A stretch of 64,000 bases of DNA from Marilutibacter chinensis (GTDB lineage: Bacteria; Pseudomonadota; Gammaproteobacteria; Xanthomonadales; Xanthomonadaceae), in the NCBI RefSeq assembly GCF_021725675.1, contig NZ_JAKJPO010000012.1, positions 24,352 through 88,351 on the forward strand. The letters run 5' to 3'. The notes beneath the pieces were generated by a model. It ran no database searches, was not told the DNA's origin, and saw only the letters and a program-made list of their open reading frames with translations. A program made the translations under genes and the position numbers. This document shows, piece by piece, positions 9,751 to 19,122 of this stretch (its first letter is position 1; each line of letters starts with the position of its first letter).

Positions 9751-11070
9751 TCATCGGTCGATCTCGCCGAACACGATGTCGTAGGTGCCGATCATCGCCA
9801 CCACGTCGGCCAGCATGTGGCCCTTGACGATCTCGTCCATCGACGACAGGTGGGCGAAGCCGGGGGCGCGCAGCTTCACGCGGAACGGCTTGTTGGCACC
9901 ATCCGATACCAGATAGCAGCCGAACTCGCCCTTCGGCGCCTCGACCGCCGCATAGGTCTCCCCGGCGGGCACGCAGTAGCCTTCCGAGAACAGCTTGAAG
10001 TGGTGGATCAGCGCTTCCATGTCGTCCTTCATCTCCTCGCGCTTCGGCGGGGCGACCTTGAAGTTGTCGACGATCACGGGACCCGGGTTGGCCTTCAGCC
10101 ACTTCACGCATTGCTTGACGATGCGGGTGGATTCGCGCATCTCGGCGACACGCACCAGGTAGCGGTCGTAGCAGTCGCCGTTGACGCCCACCGGGATGTC
10201 GAAGTCGACCTCGGCGTACTTGGCGTACGGCTGCTTCTTGCGCAGGTCCCAGGCGATTCCCGAACCCCGGATCATCGGACCGGTCATGCCCCAGGCCAGC
10301 GCCTGCTCGGGCGAGACCACGCCGACGCCGACGGTGCGCTGCTTCCAGATGCGATTGTCCGTCAGCAGCGTCTCGTACTCGTCGACGCGCTTCGGGAAGT
10401 CGTCGGCGAATGCATCGAGATAGTCGAGCAGCGAACCCTCGCGCCACTCGTTGAAGCGGTCGAGCTTGCCGCCCTTGCGCCACGGCGACTCCTTGTAGCG
10501 CGGCATCCGGTCCGGAAGGTCGCGATAGACGCCGCCGGGACGGTAGTAGGTCGCGTGCATGCGCGCGCCGGAAACCGCCTCGTAGCAGTCCATCAGCTCC
10601 TCGCGCTCGCGGAACGCGTACAGGAACACCGCCATCGCGCCCAGATCGAGCGCGTTCGACCCGACCCACATCAGATGGTTCAGGATGCGGGTGATCTCGT
10701 CGAACATCGTACGGATGTACTGGGCACGCTCCGGCGCCTCGATCCCGAGCAGGGTCTCGATCGCGCGCACGTAGGCGTGCTCGTTGCACATCATCGATAC
10801 GTAGTCGAGGCGGTCCATGTAGCCGATCGACTGGTTGAACGGCTTGGATTCGGCCAGCTTTTCGGTGCCGCGGTGAAGCAGCCCGATGTGGGGATCGGCG
10901 CGCTGCACGACCTCGCCGTCCATTTCCAGGATCAGGCGCAGCACCCCGTGCGCGGCCGGATGCTGTGGACCGAAGTTCAGCGTGTAGTTGCGGATCTCGG
11001 CACCGCGGCCTAGGCCGGAAGTGCTGCTCGGCTGGGACGCTGCCACCCGGGAAGGCGAAACGGAGTTCAC
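9751..11070 (-). CDS. nuoD: NADH-quinone oxidoreductase subunit D
   Basis: 49-kDa subunit of the complex I Q-module, lining the quinone site with NuoB. It has 439 residues, and its evolutionary relation to the hydrogenase large subunit is known for the family. The hallmark [14 protein letters not shown] is near residues 32-45. The [19 protein letters not shown] and [17 protein letters not shown] segments are intact. The start is GTG 11068-11070, overlapping the nuoC stop by 4 bases. About 30 residues precede the conserved core. Confidence 0.98.
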   Translation of the reverse strand: MNSVSPSRVAASQPSSTSGLGRGAEIRNYTLNFGPQHPAAHGVLRLILEMDGEVVQRADPHIGLLHRGTEKLAESKPFNQSIGYMDRLDYVSMMCNEHAYVRAIETLLGIEAPERAQYIRTMFDEITRILNHLMWVGSNALDLGAMAVFLYAFREREELMDCYEAVSGARMHATYYRPGGVYRDLPDRMPRYKESPWRKGGKLDRFNEWREGSLLDYLDAFADDFPKRVDEYETLLTDNRIWKQRTVGVGVVSPEQALAWGMTGPMIRGSGIAWDLRKKQPYAKYAEVDFDIPVGVNGDCYDRYLVRVAEMRESTRIVKQCVKWLKANPGPVIVDNFKVAPPKREEMKDDMEALIHHFKLFSEGYCVPAGETYAAVEAPKGEFGCYLVSDGANKPFRVKLRAPGFAHLSSMDEIVKGHMLADVVAMIGTYDIVFGEIDR

Positions 11071-11792
11071 TTCTGCACCTCGGCGCGCTGTGCGGCCTCG
11101 CCCCGCGCGGTCTGATAGCGCGCGTCGTCACGGATCACGCGCGGCACGGCGACACGCGGATCGATCGAGACCGGCTCGTACACCACGCGCTTGCGCTCGG
11201 CGTCGTAGCGGACCTCGACATTGCCGATCAACGGGAAATCCTTGCGGAACGGATGGCCGACGAAGCCATAGTCGGTCAGGATCCGGCGCAGGTCCGGATG
11301 GCCCTCGAAGACGATCCCGTACAGGTCGAAGGCCTCGCGCTCGAACCAGTTAGCACCCGGCCAGACCGGAGTCAGCGAAGCGACCACCGGCAGATCGTCG
11401 CTCTCGGCGAAGGTGCGCAGGCGCACGCGCAGGTTGTGCTGCACCGACAGCAGATGGGCGACCGCGGCGAAGCGGCGCTCCGGCGCGGCGGCGGCGCCAT
11501 TGGGCTGCTCGCCCCAGGCGAAGCGGCCGGCGCTCTTGCCTTCGACGCCACGCGAAAAGCCCTCGGAGGACACGTCGGTGTCCCACTCGTCGCTGCCGTA
11601 GCTCAGGTAGTCGACGCCGCTGACATCGACCAGTTGCTCGAAACCGAACTCGTCGCGCAGCGCGACCGCGGTGGCGAACCAGGCATCGGCCCCGACATCG
11701 AGAGTGACCTCGCCGCGCGGCTCGGCGATGTCGACGATCGCATCGGCGAAGCGTGCGCGCAGGCGCCCGGCGAGCTCGTGCGTCGCGTTCAT
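11067..11792 (-). CDS. nuoC: NADH-quinone oxidoreductase subunit C
   Basis: 30-kDa subunit of the complex I Q-module, not fused to NuoD here. It has 241 residues. The family signature is in the C-terminal half: [20 protein letters not shown], then [20 protein letters not shown]. Residues ~85-110 form a low-conservation insert. ATG 11790-11792 overlaps the nuoB stop by 4 bases. The frame is open upstream into nuoB, which I disregard. Confidence 0.97.
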   Translation of the reverse strand: MNATHELAGRLRARFADAIVDIAEPRGEVTLDVGADAWFATAVALRDEFGFEQLVDVSGVDYLSYGSDEWDTDVSSEGFSRGVEGKSAGRFAWGEQPNGAAAAPERRFAAVAHLLSVQHNLRVRLRTFAESDDLPVVASLTPVWPGANWFEREAFDLYGIVFEGHPDLRRILTDYGFVGHPFRKDFPLIGNVEVRYDAERKRVVYEPVSIDPRVAVPRVIRDDARYQTARGEAAQRAEVQK

Positions 11793-12373
11793 GCCGTCGC
11801 GCCCTCGCGACCGGCGCCGACGAGCGGGTTCTGCCCGCTGCGGCGGATCTTCTTCTGCAACTGCAGGATGCCGTAGACCAGCGCCTCGGCGGTCGGCGGA
11901 CAGCCCGGCACGTAGATGTCGACCGGCACGATGCGATCGCAGCCACGCACCACCGAATAGGAGTAATGGTAGTAGCCGCCACCGTTGGCGCAGCTGCCCA
12001 TCGAGATCACCCACTTCGGGTCGGGCATCTGGTCATAGACCTTGCGCAGCGCCGGGGCCATCTTGTTGACCAGGGTGCCGGCGACGATCATCACGTCGGA
12101 CTGGCGCGGCGACGGGCGGAACACGACGCCGTAACGGTCCAGGTCCAGGCGTGCGGCACCGGCGTGCATCATCTCGACCGCGCAGCAGGCCAGACCGAAG
12201 GTCATCGGCCACATCGAGCCGGTACGGGCCCAGTTCCACAATGCATCGAGACTGGTGGTGACGTAGCCCTGCTGCATCACCGGGTTGTCGGCCTCCGGGC
12301 GCAGGATGTCGTCCAGTCGCCCCTCGGGCAGCGGGTTGTTCATCACTCCCGCGATGGTCGAGGAAAAACTCAC
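11789..12373 (-). CDS. nuoB: NADH-quinone oxidoreductase subunit B
   Basis: Subunit carrying cluster N2, the last electron carrier before quinone. It has 194 residues. N2 ligands are visible as the tandem C63-C64 in [11 protein letters not shown], a cysteine in MGSCANGGG and one in [12 protein letters not shown]. The start is a GTG at 12371-12373 with a purine-rich GGGGGAGAG just upstream; an ATG ten codons in (VMNNP) is an alternative. It overlaps nuoC. Confidence 0.98.
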   Translation of the reverse strand: MSFSSTIAGVMNNPLPEGRLDDILRPEADNPVMQQGYVTTSLDALWNWARTGSMWPMTFGLACCAVEMMHAGAARLDLDRYGVVFRPSPRQSDVMIVAGTLVNKMAPALRKVYDQMPDPKWVISMGSCANGGGYYHYSYSVVRGCDRIVPVDIYVPGCPPTAEALVYGILQLQKKIRRSGQNPLVGAGREGATA

Positions 12374-12428
12374 CGGTTCTCTCCCCCGGCCGCTGGATGT
12401 GCCGCGCCAGCCGGCCCTGCGTTCAGGA

Positions 12429-12785
12429 TCATTCCCATTCCAGGGCTCCCTTCTTCCACACGTAGACGAAGCCGAGCAGCAGCATGCCGGCGAACAGGCC
12501 CATCTCGATCAGACCGACGACCCCCAGCTCACGGAAAACCGTGGCCCAGGGCACGATGAAGATGATTTCCAGGTCGAAGATGATGAACTGGATGGCGATG
12601 AGGTAGTAGCGCACATCGAACTGCATGCGCGCGTCCTCGAACGCCTCGAAGCCGCACTCGTAGGGAGAGAGCTTCTCCGCGCTCGGACGCTTGGGCCCGA
12701 GGACATTGCCTACGATCAGCAGGGCGACGCCAATACCGCTGGCGACGATCAGGAACAGCAGGGTCGGCAGGTATTCGGCCAGCAC
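12429..12785 (-). CDS. nuoA: NADH-quinone oxidoreductase subunit A
   Basis: Three-helix membrane subunit of complex I (ND3 homologue), 118 residues. The conserved [20 protein letters not shown] region, which contains the loop cysteine near the quinone site, is followed by two hydrophobic helices. The start is GTG 12783-12785. It is the first protein gene of the nuo operon; 110 bases separate it from the tRNA-Leu gene on the same strand. About 55 bases separate it from nuoB, the only sizeable junction besides nuoD-nuoE. Confidence 0.97.
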   Translation of the reverse strand: MLAEYLPTLLFLIVASGIGVALLIVGNVLGPKRPSAEKLSPYECGFEAFEDARMQFDVRYYLIAIQFIIFDLEIIFIVPWATVFRELGVVGLIEMGLFAGMLLLGFVYVWKKGALEWE

Positions 12786-12895
12786 GTGTGTTCTCTCGGC
12801 TATGGCCGCGCAAGCGCGGCTTGGCTCGGCGCCTCAGCGCCACCGGGCCCTCCCCGGCCGCGTCGGGCGCGACCTGCGGGAGAACTCGAAATGTA
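12786..12895 (-). promoter_or_regulatory. nuo leader with two GC hairpins
   Basis: Between the tRNA-Leu 3' end and nuoA the leader contains a perfect hairpin, GCCGCGC-TT-GCGCGGC on the minus strand (12805-12820), and a second with arms GGCGC/GCGCC around a 4-base loop (12828-12841). Neither is followed by a T-run, so these are not simple rho-independent terminators. They could protect processed ends or affect readthrough from the tRNA into nuo. I see no good sigma-70 promoter here. Confidence 0.4.
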
Positions 12896-12980
12896 TGGTG
12901 CCCAAGGGGGGACTCGAACCCCCACGACTCTCGTCGCTACCACCTCAAGGTAGTGCGTCTACCAATTCCGCCACCTGGGC
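12896..12980 (-). tRNA. tRNA-Leu (anticodon GAG)
   Basis: On the minus strand the gene reads from GCCCAGGTGGCGGAATTGG to a 3' CCA that is encoded. The 7-bp acceptor stem GCCCAGG/CTTGGGC contains one G-T pair. The anticodon loop is CTTGAGG, giving anticodon GAG, which reads CTY leucine codons. A long variable arm (type II tRNA) and the TTCGAGTCC T-loop are present. It stands between secG and nuoA on the same strand. Confidence 0.97.
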
Positions 12981-13033
12981 AAGTTCGTCGTCCTGACGTT
13001 GACAACCGTGCATGCCGACCGATTGCCGTTGCG

Positions 13034-13039
13034 ATTATG
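13034..13039 (-). promoter_or_regulatory. Possible -10 element upstream of tRNA-Leu/nuo
   Basis: CATAAT on the minus strand lies about 50 bases before the mature tRNA 5' end in the secG-tRNA gap. A TTGACG occurs further upstream, but the spacing is about 30 bases, too long for a standard promoter. It is a weak candidate for transcription of tRNA-Leu and perhaps the nuo operon. Confidence 0.3.
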
Positions 13040-13095
13040 ACCGATCGCCGCCCCGCCTTCCCGGCCGGACGTCAAACTCGTGTTGCAGCGTACCC

Positions 13096-13557
13096 TCAGT
13101 TGCCTTCGGCCGGGGCCTCGGGCACCTCCGGCTGCGGAGCCGGAGCGGCTTCGGCTGGCGCGGACGCCTCCGCAGCGGGGGGCGCGGCCTCCGGAACCGC
13201 CGCACTCGACGGGGCCTCCGGAATGGCCGGAGCGGACGCCGCCGGCGCACCGGCATCGGCCGGCGATGCGGCCGGAACTTCCGTCATCAGCCCCAGATCG
13301 CCATCGGGGGCATCGACCACCCGCGCACCATGCGTGGCCTGCCACGCCATGAAGAAAGTGATCAGGAAGAAGACCACGGCCAGCCACTTGGTGGCCTTGG
13401 TCAGGAAGCTGGCCGAGCCGCGCGCACCGAACACCGTCGCCGAGGCGCCACCGCCGAAGCCGGAGCCGGCCTGGGCGCCCGCACCGCGCTGCATCAGGAT
13501 GAGCACGATCATCGCGATCGCGACCAACACGAAGATGACATTGAGGATCAGCAGCAT
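13096..13557 (-). CDS. secG: Preprotein translocase subunit SecG
   Basis: Accessory subunit of the SecYEG inner-membrane channel. It has 153 residues, longer than the ~110 of E. coli. Two transmembrane helices are visible: residues 2-21 (LLILNVIFVLVAIAMIVLIL) and about 57-72 (TKWLAVVFFLITFFMAW). Between them is the family loop with QRGAGAQAGSGFGGGAS. The C-terminal ~65 residues are an alanine/proline/glutamate-rich disordered tail. It lies between tpiA and tRNA-Leu, a common gammaproteobacterial order. Confidence 0.96.
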   Translation of the reverse strand: MLLILNVIFVLVAIAMIVLILMQRGAGAQAGSGFGGGASATVFGARGSASFLTKATKWLAVVFFLITFFMAWQATHGARVVDAPDGDLGLMTEVPAASPADAGAPAASAPAIPEAPSSAAVPEAAPPAAEASAPAEAAPAPQPEVPEAPAEGN

Positions 13558-13604
13558 CGGTTCAAAAGCTCTTCATTCGTTCATGAGGGTCCGGGCAGGC
13601 CCGA

Positions 13605-14363
13605 TCACCCCCGAGGCGCCGCCGCGGCAGCGATGGCGTTGAAGTCGTCGGCCACCAGCGAGGCGCCTCCGACCAGGCCGCCGTCCACATCCGGCCGGGT
13701 AAACAGCTCGGCGGCGTTGTCGGCCTTCACGCTGCCCCCGTAAAGGATCGGCAGCGAGCCCGCAATTCTAGCATCGTGTCCGGCGATTTCGCTACGGATG
13801 AATGCGTGGACCTCCTGAGCCTGCTCCGGGGTGGCGGTCTTGCCGGTGCCGATCGCCCAGACCGGCTCGTAGGCCACCACCGCACCGTCGAAAACCTGCG
13901 CGCCGCCCAGTTCGAACAGCGGCGCCAGCTGCTCCTGGATGCGCCACCGGGTCTGGTCGCGTTCACGTTCGTCCAGGCTCTCGCCTACGCACAGCACCGG
14001 CACCAGCCCGGCGGCCTTGGCGGCGAGGAACTTGCGCGCCACCAGGGCACTGCTCTCGCCGTGATACTGGCGCCGCTCGGAATGGCCGACCAGACCATAG
14101 CGCGCACCGACGTCTACCAGCATCGCGGCCGAGACCTCGCCGGTGTAGGCGCCCTTCTCGTTCGAACTCACGTCCTGGGCGCCGAACGCCAGGCCCTTGT
14201 CGCCATAGGCCTGGACCAGAGCCTGCAGGTACGGCATCGGCGGGAGGATGACGCGCTCCACGCCTTCCGGCGCCGCCACCGCCGCCACCGCATCGAGCAA
14301 CGCCGACGCGAACCGGCGATCTCCGTGCAGCTTCCAGTTTCCGGCAACGATTCTGCGACGCAT
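13605..14363 (-). CDS. tpiA: Triosephosphate isomerase
   Basis: Interconverts dihydroxyacetone phosphate and glyceraldehyde 3-phosphate in glycolysis and gluconeogenesis. It has 252 residues, normal for the TIM-barrel family. Catalytic residues are in place: K11 (AGNWKLHG), H94 (VGHSERRQ) and E166 in VAYEPVWAIGTG. The phosphate-binding GGSVKADNA lies near the C-terminus. I use ATG 14361-14363; the longer open frame upstream reads through the promoter region. It lies 47 bases from secG and is likely cotranscribed with it. Confidence 0.98.
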   Translation of the reverse strand: MRRRIVAGNWKLHGDRRFASALLDAVAAVAAPEGVERVILPPMPYLQALVQAYGDKGLAFGAQDVSSNEKGAYTGEVSAAMLVDVGARYGLVGHSERRQYHGESSALVARKFLAAKAAGLVPVLCVGESLDERERDQTRWRIQEQLAPLFELGGAQVFDGAVVAYEPVWAIGTGKTATPEQAQEVHAFIRSEIAGHDARIAGSLPILYGGSVKADNAAELFTRPDVDGGLVGGASLVADDFNAIAAAAAPRG

Positions 14364-14404
14364 GCGGGCTTCCCTGGTTTGAGGCGCGTGGTTCGAGGCG
14401 CGGC

Positions 14405-14410
14405 ATTCTA
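14405..14410 (-). promoter_or_regulatory. Possible -10 element of tpiA
   Basis: TAGAAT on the minus strand lies about 41 bases before the tpiA start, in the divergent tpiA/glycosylase gap. The same hexamer or TATAAT recurs at similar distances before several other genes in this window. No convincing -35 is seen. Confidence 0.35.
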
Positions 14411-14551
14411 ACGCAGGGGCGCGAAATTGCACGGCCAGGGCCCGTTGTCCATTCGCCGGCGGGCCGCCGTACCACGCGCGATCACGAGGAATCCGGGTGC
14501 GCATGCGATGCACGGCCGGGCGATGAAACAGCGACGCGGCCGCACAGGCCC

Positions 14552-14557
14552 TAGACT
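14552..14557 (+). promoter_or_regulatory. Possible -10 element giving a leaderless glycosylase mRNA
   Basis: TAGACT ends 6 bases before the ATG at 14564, so a transcript started from it would begin at or next to the start codon. No Shine-Dalgarno sequence is present in the intervening bases, which fits leaderless initiation. The ATG also has an in-frame ATG-free N-terminus, so a later start is unlikely. Confidence 0.3.
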
Positions 14558-14563
14558 GCACCC

Positions 14564-15124
14564 ATGAATGCAAGCGCACGCCCATCGCCGGTTGCCTCAC
14601 CACGGCTGGCAGGTCTCGCGCCCGTCGTCGGCGACGCCCCTCGCGCACTGGTGCTCGGCAGCATGCCAGGAGCGGCGTCGCTGGACGCAGGACAGTACTA
14701 CGCGCACCCGCGCAATTCCTTCTGGCCGTTCATGGGCACGCTGGTGGGCGCCTCCCCCGGGCTGACTTATCCGGAACGAACAGCCCGGCTCGCGGCTGCG
14801 GGTATCGCCGTATGGGACGTGATCGCGAGTTGCCGGCGCCGTGGCAGCCTGGACAGCGCGATCCGCGACATCCAGCCGAACGACTTTCCAGCCTTCCTCG
14901 CCGAACATGCGACGATCGGCAGCGTGCTGTTCAACGGCGCGATGGCCGAGGCGACCTTCATGCGGCTGGTCGAACCGGCCCTTTCGGAGCATGGACTGTC
15001 GGACCGCCTGCGCTACCGGCGGCTGCCCTCCACCAGCCCGGCCAATGCCGCGCAACCGCGAACGGTGAAGCTGGAGGCGTGGCGGGCCGCGCTGGCGGAA
15101 TCGGGGGTCGCCTGCGTCGGCTAG
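14564..15124 (+). CDS. DNA-deoxyinosine (hypoxanthine) glycosylase, UDG superfamily
   Basis: Base-excision repair enzyme of the uracil-DNA glycosylase superfamily, most like family 6 (hypoxanthine-DNA glycosylases). It has 186 residues. Motif 1 is LGSMPGAASL (residues 31-40), followed by the family-6 YYAHPRNSFW (45-54) with N51. VWDVIASCRRRGSLDSAIRD and NDF follow, then a motif-2 equivalent, LPSTSPANA, near the end. It stands alone on the plus strand between minus-strand genes. Substrate is inferred from motifs; a mismatch-uracil activity cannot be excluded. Confidence 0.85.
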   Translation: MNASARPSPVASPRLAGLAPVVGDAPRALVLGSMPGAASLDAGQYYAHPRNSFWPFMGTLVGASPGLTYPERTARLAAAGIAVWDVIASCRRRGSLDSAIRDIQPNDFPAFLAEHATIGSVLFNGAMAEATFMRLVEPALSEHGLSDRLRYRRLPSTSPANAAQPRTVKLEAWRAALAESGVACVG

Positions 15125-15234
15125 ACAGTCCGCACAAGGAAGGTTCCCGCCCGCCCCCACCCGGCCCGGCACAGGATTGGCGTGAGCCGTATATGGAGGC
15201 CCTGGAGCGGATCAGGTCGCGGCTCCCGCCGATC

Positions 15235-16188
15235 CTACTTGAGCTTGATCTCGCGCAGCCTCTCGTCCAGGTAGCCCTGGGCGGTGATCGCCTCCGGATA
15301 GCGGTTCGGATTGTCGGGCGTGATGCACCCCGGCAGCACGTCGATCAGGAAATCCGGGTTCGGGTGCAGGAAGAACGGCGTCGAATAGCGCGGCTGGCGC
15401 GCCTTCTCGCCCTTCGGATTGACCACGCGGTGGGTGGTCGACGGATACACGTGGTTGGTCAGGCGCTGCAGCATGTCGCCGATGTTGACCACGATGGTGT
15501 CGGCATCTGCGGTGAACGGCACCCACTCGCCCCTGCGCGACAGCACTTCCAGCCCTTCGGCGCTGGCGCCGACCAGCAGGGTGATCAGGTTGATGTCCTC
15601 GTGCGCGCCAGCCCGTACGTTCGGGATGTCGTCCGCGGTGATCGGCGGATAGTGGATCGGACGCAGGATCGAGTTGCCGCTGTCGGTCTTGTCGGCGAAC
15701 CAGTTCTCCGGCAGACCGATGTGCAGCGCCAGCGCCGCCAGCACCGAACTGCCGAGCGCGTCCAGCGCCTGGTACAAGCCGTACGCATGCTCGCGGAAGC
15801 CTTCGATCTCGGTGGGCCACAGGTTCGGCGGCATCACGTCGCGGTACCTGGAGTCCTCCGCGATCTCGCGGCCGACGTGCCAGAACTCCTTGAGGTCGTG
15901 GTGCTTGGAGTCCTTGGCGGTTTCCACTCCGAACGGAGTGTAGCCGCGCGCGCCGCCGGAGCCCGGCACGTGATAGCGCATCTTCACCTCCTCGGGCAGC
16001 GCGAAGAAGCGCTCGAACACCTCGTAGGCGGCGCGGATCCGGTCGTCGCCGATGCCGTGGCCACGGATGCCGGCAAAGCCCCACTCGCGATAGGCGGCGC
16101 CCAGCTCGGCGACGAAGGCGTCACGATCGGCAGAGGACGCCGGATGGGTGAAGCGGCGGATGTCGAGGGTCGGAATCTGCGGACTCAT
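15235..16188 (-). CDS. Isopenicillin N synthase family 2-oxoglutarate/Fe(II)-type dioxygenase
   Basis: Non-haem iron oxygenase with the double-stranded beta-helix fold, 317 residues. The N-terminal DIOX_N region (residues 5-115) includes the WGFAGIRGHGI motif. Iron ligands are H196, D198 (AHEDINLITLL) and H253 (STTHRVVNP). R267 in the RYS motif would bind 2-oxoglutarate, so an oxoglutarate-using enzyme is more likely than a true isopenicillin N synthase. No biosynthetic cluster surrounds it: neighbours are glmM and a DNA glycosylase. The substrate is unknown. Confidence 0.85.
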   Translation of the reverse strand: MSPQIPTLDIRRFTHPASSADRDAFVAELGAAYREWGFAGIRGHGIGDDRIRAAYEVFERFFALPEEVKMRYHVPGSGGARGYTPFGVETAKDSKHHDLKEFWHVGREIAEDSRYRDVMPPNLWPTEIEGFREHAYGLYQALDALGSSVLAALALHIGLPENWFADKTDSGNSILRPIHYPPITADDIPNVRAGAHEDINLITLLVGASAEGLEVLSRRGEWVPFTADADTIVVNIGDMLQRLTNHVYPSTTHRVVNPKGEKARQPRYSTPFFLHPNPDFLIDVLPGCITPDNPNRYPEAITAQGYLDERLREIKLK

Positions 16189-16219
16189 TGGATCGGATCA
16201 CTCCATGTGAAGGGTGCCG

Positions 16220-17569
16220 TCAGGCAGCGGCCCGACGGACCGCTTCGGAAAGGGCGTCGAGGGTGGATTGCATCAGTTCCGGCGACTCGGCTTCGACCGT
16301 CACCCGCACCACCGGCTCGGTGCCCGAGGGCCGCAGGAACGCACGCCCGCGTCCGGCCACCGCGGCCTGCGCTTCGGCCAGCGCGGCCTTGACGGCGGCG
16401 GCCTCGGCGGGCTGCCCCTTGCCGGCTTCGTAGCGGACGTTGACGGTCTTCTGTGGGACCTTGGCCAGATCGCCCAGTGCCTCGCCGAGCTTCAGCCCCC
16501 GACGCCTGAGCACTTCCAGCGCCTGAAGTGCGCTGACGATGCCATCGCCGGTACTGGTCCGGTCCAGGCACAGCAGGTGACCGGAGGTCTCGCCGCCGAG
16601 GATGCCGCCGTGGGCGACCAGTTGCTGATGCACGTAGCGGTCGCCGACCCTGGCGCGGATGAAGCCGATCCCGCGCTGTTCGAAGGCCCGTTCGAGGCCG
16701 AAATTGGTCATCAATGTACCGACCACCGGTCCCTGCAAGCGGCCGTTCTGCCGCCAGTCGGTGGCCAGCAGGAACAGCAGGTCGTCGCCGTCTCGTACCT
16801 GGCCGGCCTCGTCGACCAGCAGCACGCGATCGCCGTCGCCATCGAAGGCGATGCCCAGGTCGGCCCCACGTGCCATCACCTCGGCGGCCAGCGCCTCGGG
16901 ATGGGTGGAACCGACGCCGTCGTTGATGTTGGTGCCGTTGGGGTCGACGCCGATCGCGTCGACGCGTGCGCCAAGCTCACGCAACACCAGTGGGCCGATC
17001 TGGTAGGTCGCGCCGTGCGCGCAGTCCATCACGATGCGCATGCCCTTGAGGTCGAAGCCGCGCGGCACGGAGTTCTTGCAGGCCTCCACGTAACGGCCGA
17101 TCGCATCGCGGGTACGCACCGCCTTGCCCAGCGCCTCGGAGTCGACGGTGCGGAATGGCTGCTCGAGCGCCGCCTCGATCGCCAGCTCGGTGGCGTCGTC
17201 GAGCTTCTCGCCCTCGGCGGAGAAGAACTTGATGCCGTTGTCGTGATGCGGATTGTGCGAGGCGGAGATGACGATGCCGCCATCGGCACGCAGCGAACGG
17301 GTCAGATGCGCGACCGCAGGCGTCGGCATCGGCCCCATCAGCTGCACGTCGACCCCGGCGGCGACCAGACCGGCCTCGAGCGCGGCCTCGAACATGTAGT
17401 TGGAGATGCGGGTGTCCTTGCCGATCACCACCAGTGGCTTATGGTTTCTACTGTTCTCGATCAACGCGTGACCATAGGCATTGCCCAGGCGCAGCACGAA
17501 GTCGGCGGAAATCGGGCCCTGGCCGACGCGGCCGCGGATGCCATCGGTGCCGAAATACTTGCGGGTCAT
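16220..17569 (-). CDS. glmM: Phosphoglucosamine mutase
   Basis: Converts glucosamine-6-phosphate to glucosamine-1-phosphate on the way to UDP-GlcNAc for peptidoglycan and LPS. It has 449 residues, standard length. The phosphorylated catalytic serine is S104 in [12 protein letters not shown]. The Mg-binding loop DGDGDR is near residue 245, the sugar-binding GGETSGH near 325, and the C-terminal phosphate-binding [11 protein letters not shown] near 410. It lies 70 bases downstream of accD on the same strand. Confidence 0.98.
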   Translation of the reverse strand: MTRKYFGTDGIRGRVGQGPISADFVLRLGNAYGHALIENSRNHKPLVVIGKDTRISNYMFEAALEAGLVAAGVDVQLMGPMPTPAVAHLTRSLRADGGIVISASHNPHHDNGIKFFSAEGEKLDDATELAIEAALEQPFRTVDSEALGKAVRTRDAIGRYVEACKNSVPRGFDLKGMRIVMDCAHGATYQIGPLVLRELGARVDAIGVDPNGTNINDGVGSTHPEALAAEVMARGADLGIAFDGDGDRVLLVDEAGQVRDGDDLLFLLATDWRQNGRLQGPVVGTLMTNFGLERAFEQRGIGFIRARVGDRYVHQQLVAHGGILGGETSGHLLCLDRTSTGDGIVSALQALEVLRRRGLKLGEALGDLAKVPQKTVNVRYEAGKGQPAEAAAVKAALAEAQAAVAGRGRAFLRPSGTEPVVRVTVEAESPELMQSTLDALSEAVRRAAA

Positions 17570-17638
17570 TGGATATCCATCAGTCCGGAACGGGCGCCTG
17601 CGGAAGGCAGGCGGAATCGCACGAGCCCAGGGCCGGGC

Positions 17639-18526
17639 TCAGGCGGCCTCGACATCGTCCTCCGGCGCCGCTTGCTTCATCAACAGGGCCAGCAGCCGGG
17701 CGAGGCGGTCACGCAGCTCGCGACGGTCGCAGATCTGGTCGAGCGCGCCGTGATCGAGCAGGAACTCGGAACGCTGGAAGCCCTCCGGCAGGGTCTCGCG
17801 CACGGTCTGCTCGATCACGCGCGGACCGGCGAAGCCGATCAGGGCCTGTGGCTCGGCGATGTTGATGTCGCCCAGCATCGCGAACGACGCCGACACGCCG
17901 CCGAATGTCGGATGCGTCAGCACCGAAATGAACGGCAGTCCCTTCGCCCGCAGGCGCGCCAGCGCCGCCGAGGTCTTGGCCATCTGCATCAGCGAGAACA
18001 GGCTTTCCTGCATCCGCGCGCCACCAGTGGCGGAGAAACAGACGAACGGACATCCCCGCTCCAGCGCGGCTTCGGCCGCCAGTGCGAAGCGCTCGCCGAC
18101 CACCGAACCCATCGAGCCACCCATGAACGCGAAGTCCATCGCGCAGGCGACCAGCGGGCGCGACTTCAGCGTGCCTGACATCGCGACCATCGCATCGCGT
18201 TCGCCGGTCGAACGCTGGGCGGACTTGATCCGGTCGGAATACTTCTTCTGGTCCTTGAACTTGAGCACGTCGGTCGGGCCGAGTTGGGCGGCGATCTCGG
18301 TCGTGCTGTCGGCGTCGAAGAGAGCGGTCAGCCGGACCCGGGCCCGGATCGGCATGTGGTGGCTGCACTTGGGGCAGACCTCCAGGTTCTCTTCCAGCTC
18401 CGGCCGGTACAGCACCGCTCCGCACTGGTCGCACTTCTCCCAGAGTCCCTCCGGCACGCTGCGCCGCTTGGCGTTGCCCGATTCGGTGCGAATGCCGGAC
18501 GGCATGAGTTTCTTGAGCCAGGACAT
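17639..18526 (-). CDS. accD: Acetyl-CoA carboxylase carboxyltransferase subunit beta
   Basis: Beta subunit of the carboxyltransferase that makes malonyl-CoA for fatty-acid synthesis. It has 295 residues. The N-terminal zinc ribbon has cysteines 32, 35, 51 and 54. The crotonase-like core includes [13 protein letters not shown] and [19 protein letters not shown]. The C-terminus after about residue 283 is short and acidic. In this lineage accD usually follows trpA; here a 0.6-kb hairpin-repeat array separates them. Confidence 0.98.
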   Translation of the reverse strand: MSWLKKLMPSGIRTESGNAKRRSVPEGLWEKCDQCGAVLYRPELEENLEVCPKCSHHMPIRARVRLTALFDADSTTEIAAQLGPTDVLKFKDQKKYSDRIKSAQRSTGERDAMVAMSGTLKSRPLVACAMDFAFMGGSMGSVVGERFALAAEAALERGCPFVCFSATGGARMQESLFSLMQMAKTSAALARLRAKGLPFISVLTHPTFGGVSASFAMLGDINIAEPQALIGFAGPRVIEQTVRETLPEGFQRSEFLLDHGALDQICDRRELRDRLARLLALLMKQAAPEDDVEAA

Positions 18527-18599
18527 GCGTTGCTACTTCCCGTTCAGCCAGGTTGGAAGCCGGACGGTTCCGGCCGAGCGGGTCAGTTTACTGTAGGAG

Positions 18600-18720
18600 G
18601 GGCGCAAGCCGCGATTCCCGGGACGAGCCCGGGAATCGCCGAAGTTTGCGGCGCAAACCTTGGGCCCGCCGCGCACTGCCACATCCCATTCGCGCCTGCG
18701 GCGCTACATGCTTTCCTTCA
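18600..18720. repeat. Degenerate hairpin-rich unit preceding the tandem array
   Basis: This stretch holds two strong palindromes. GCGATTCCCGGG and CCCGGGAATCGC flank a 5-base loop at 18611-18639. GTTTGCG and CGCAAAC flank a single base at 18644-18658. It also contains TTCGCGCCTGCGGCGCTAC, a decayed version of the first hairpin of the following array, so it looks like a diverged relative of the array. An accD promoter may be embedded at 18585-18595 (TAAACT or TACAGT on the minus strand). Confidence 0.65.
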
Positions 18721-19122
18721 ATTCGCGCCTGGGGCGCGAATCGCCCCCTGACTCAGGGGGACGTTCACCAAGCTCCGCTTGGTAAACCCCAAAACCTGCT
18801 GCGCAGGTTTCGGGCCCCGTCAATGCGCTCCCACACCCCCATTCGCGCCTGGGGCGCGAATCGCCCCCTGACTCAGGGGGGACGTTCACCAAGCTCCGCT
18901 TGGTAAACCCCAAAACCTGCTGCGCAGGTTTCGGGCCCCGTCAATGCGCTCCCACACCCCCATCCGCGCCTGCGGCGCGAATCGCCCCCTGACTCAGGGG
19001 GGACGTTCACCAAGCTCCGCTTGGTAAACCCCAAAACCTGCTGCGCAGGTTTCGGGCCCCGTCAATGCGCTCCCACACCCCCATTCGCGCCTGGGGCGCG
19101 AATCGCCCCCTGACTCAGGGGG
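18721..19122. repeat. Tandem array of ~120-bp units, four hairpins per unit
   Basis: Three full copies (18721-18840, 18841-18961, 18962-19082) and a partial fourth (19083-19122) are nearly identical, differing by a few bases and a single-base indel. Each unit carries four separate perfect inverted repeats: TTCGCGCC-TGG-GGCGCGAA, CCCCCTGA-C-TCAGGGGG, ACCAAGC-TCC-GCTTGGT and AAACCTGC-TGC-GCAGGTTT. A GGGCCC-containing linker ends the unit. It is not a CRISPR array, since no unique spacers are present. Small open frames exist on both strands but are created by the repeat. It lies between trpA and accD and would be transcribed as a string of stem-loops. Confidence 0.9.

Noticed and set aside
15235..16188. 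Beta-lactam biosynthesis gene
   Set aside because: Only the family fold matches. No non-ribosomal peptide synthetase or acyltransferase is nearby, and the RXS motif favours 2-oxoglutarate use.
18704..18913. Small open frames inside the tandem array (both strands)
   Set aside because: Their sequence simply follows the repeat period and ends with it; no start signal or homology. Such frames are often misannotated.
18721..19122. CRISPR array
   Set aside because: Units are ~120 bp and continuous with no unique spacers, and no cas genes are present.
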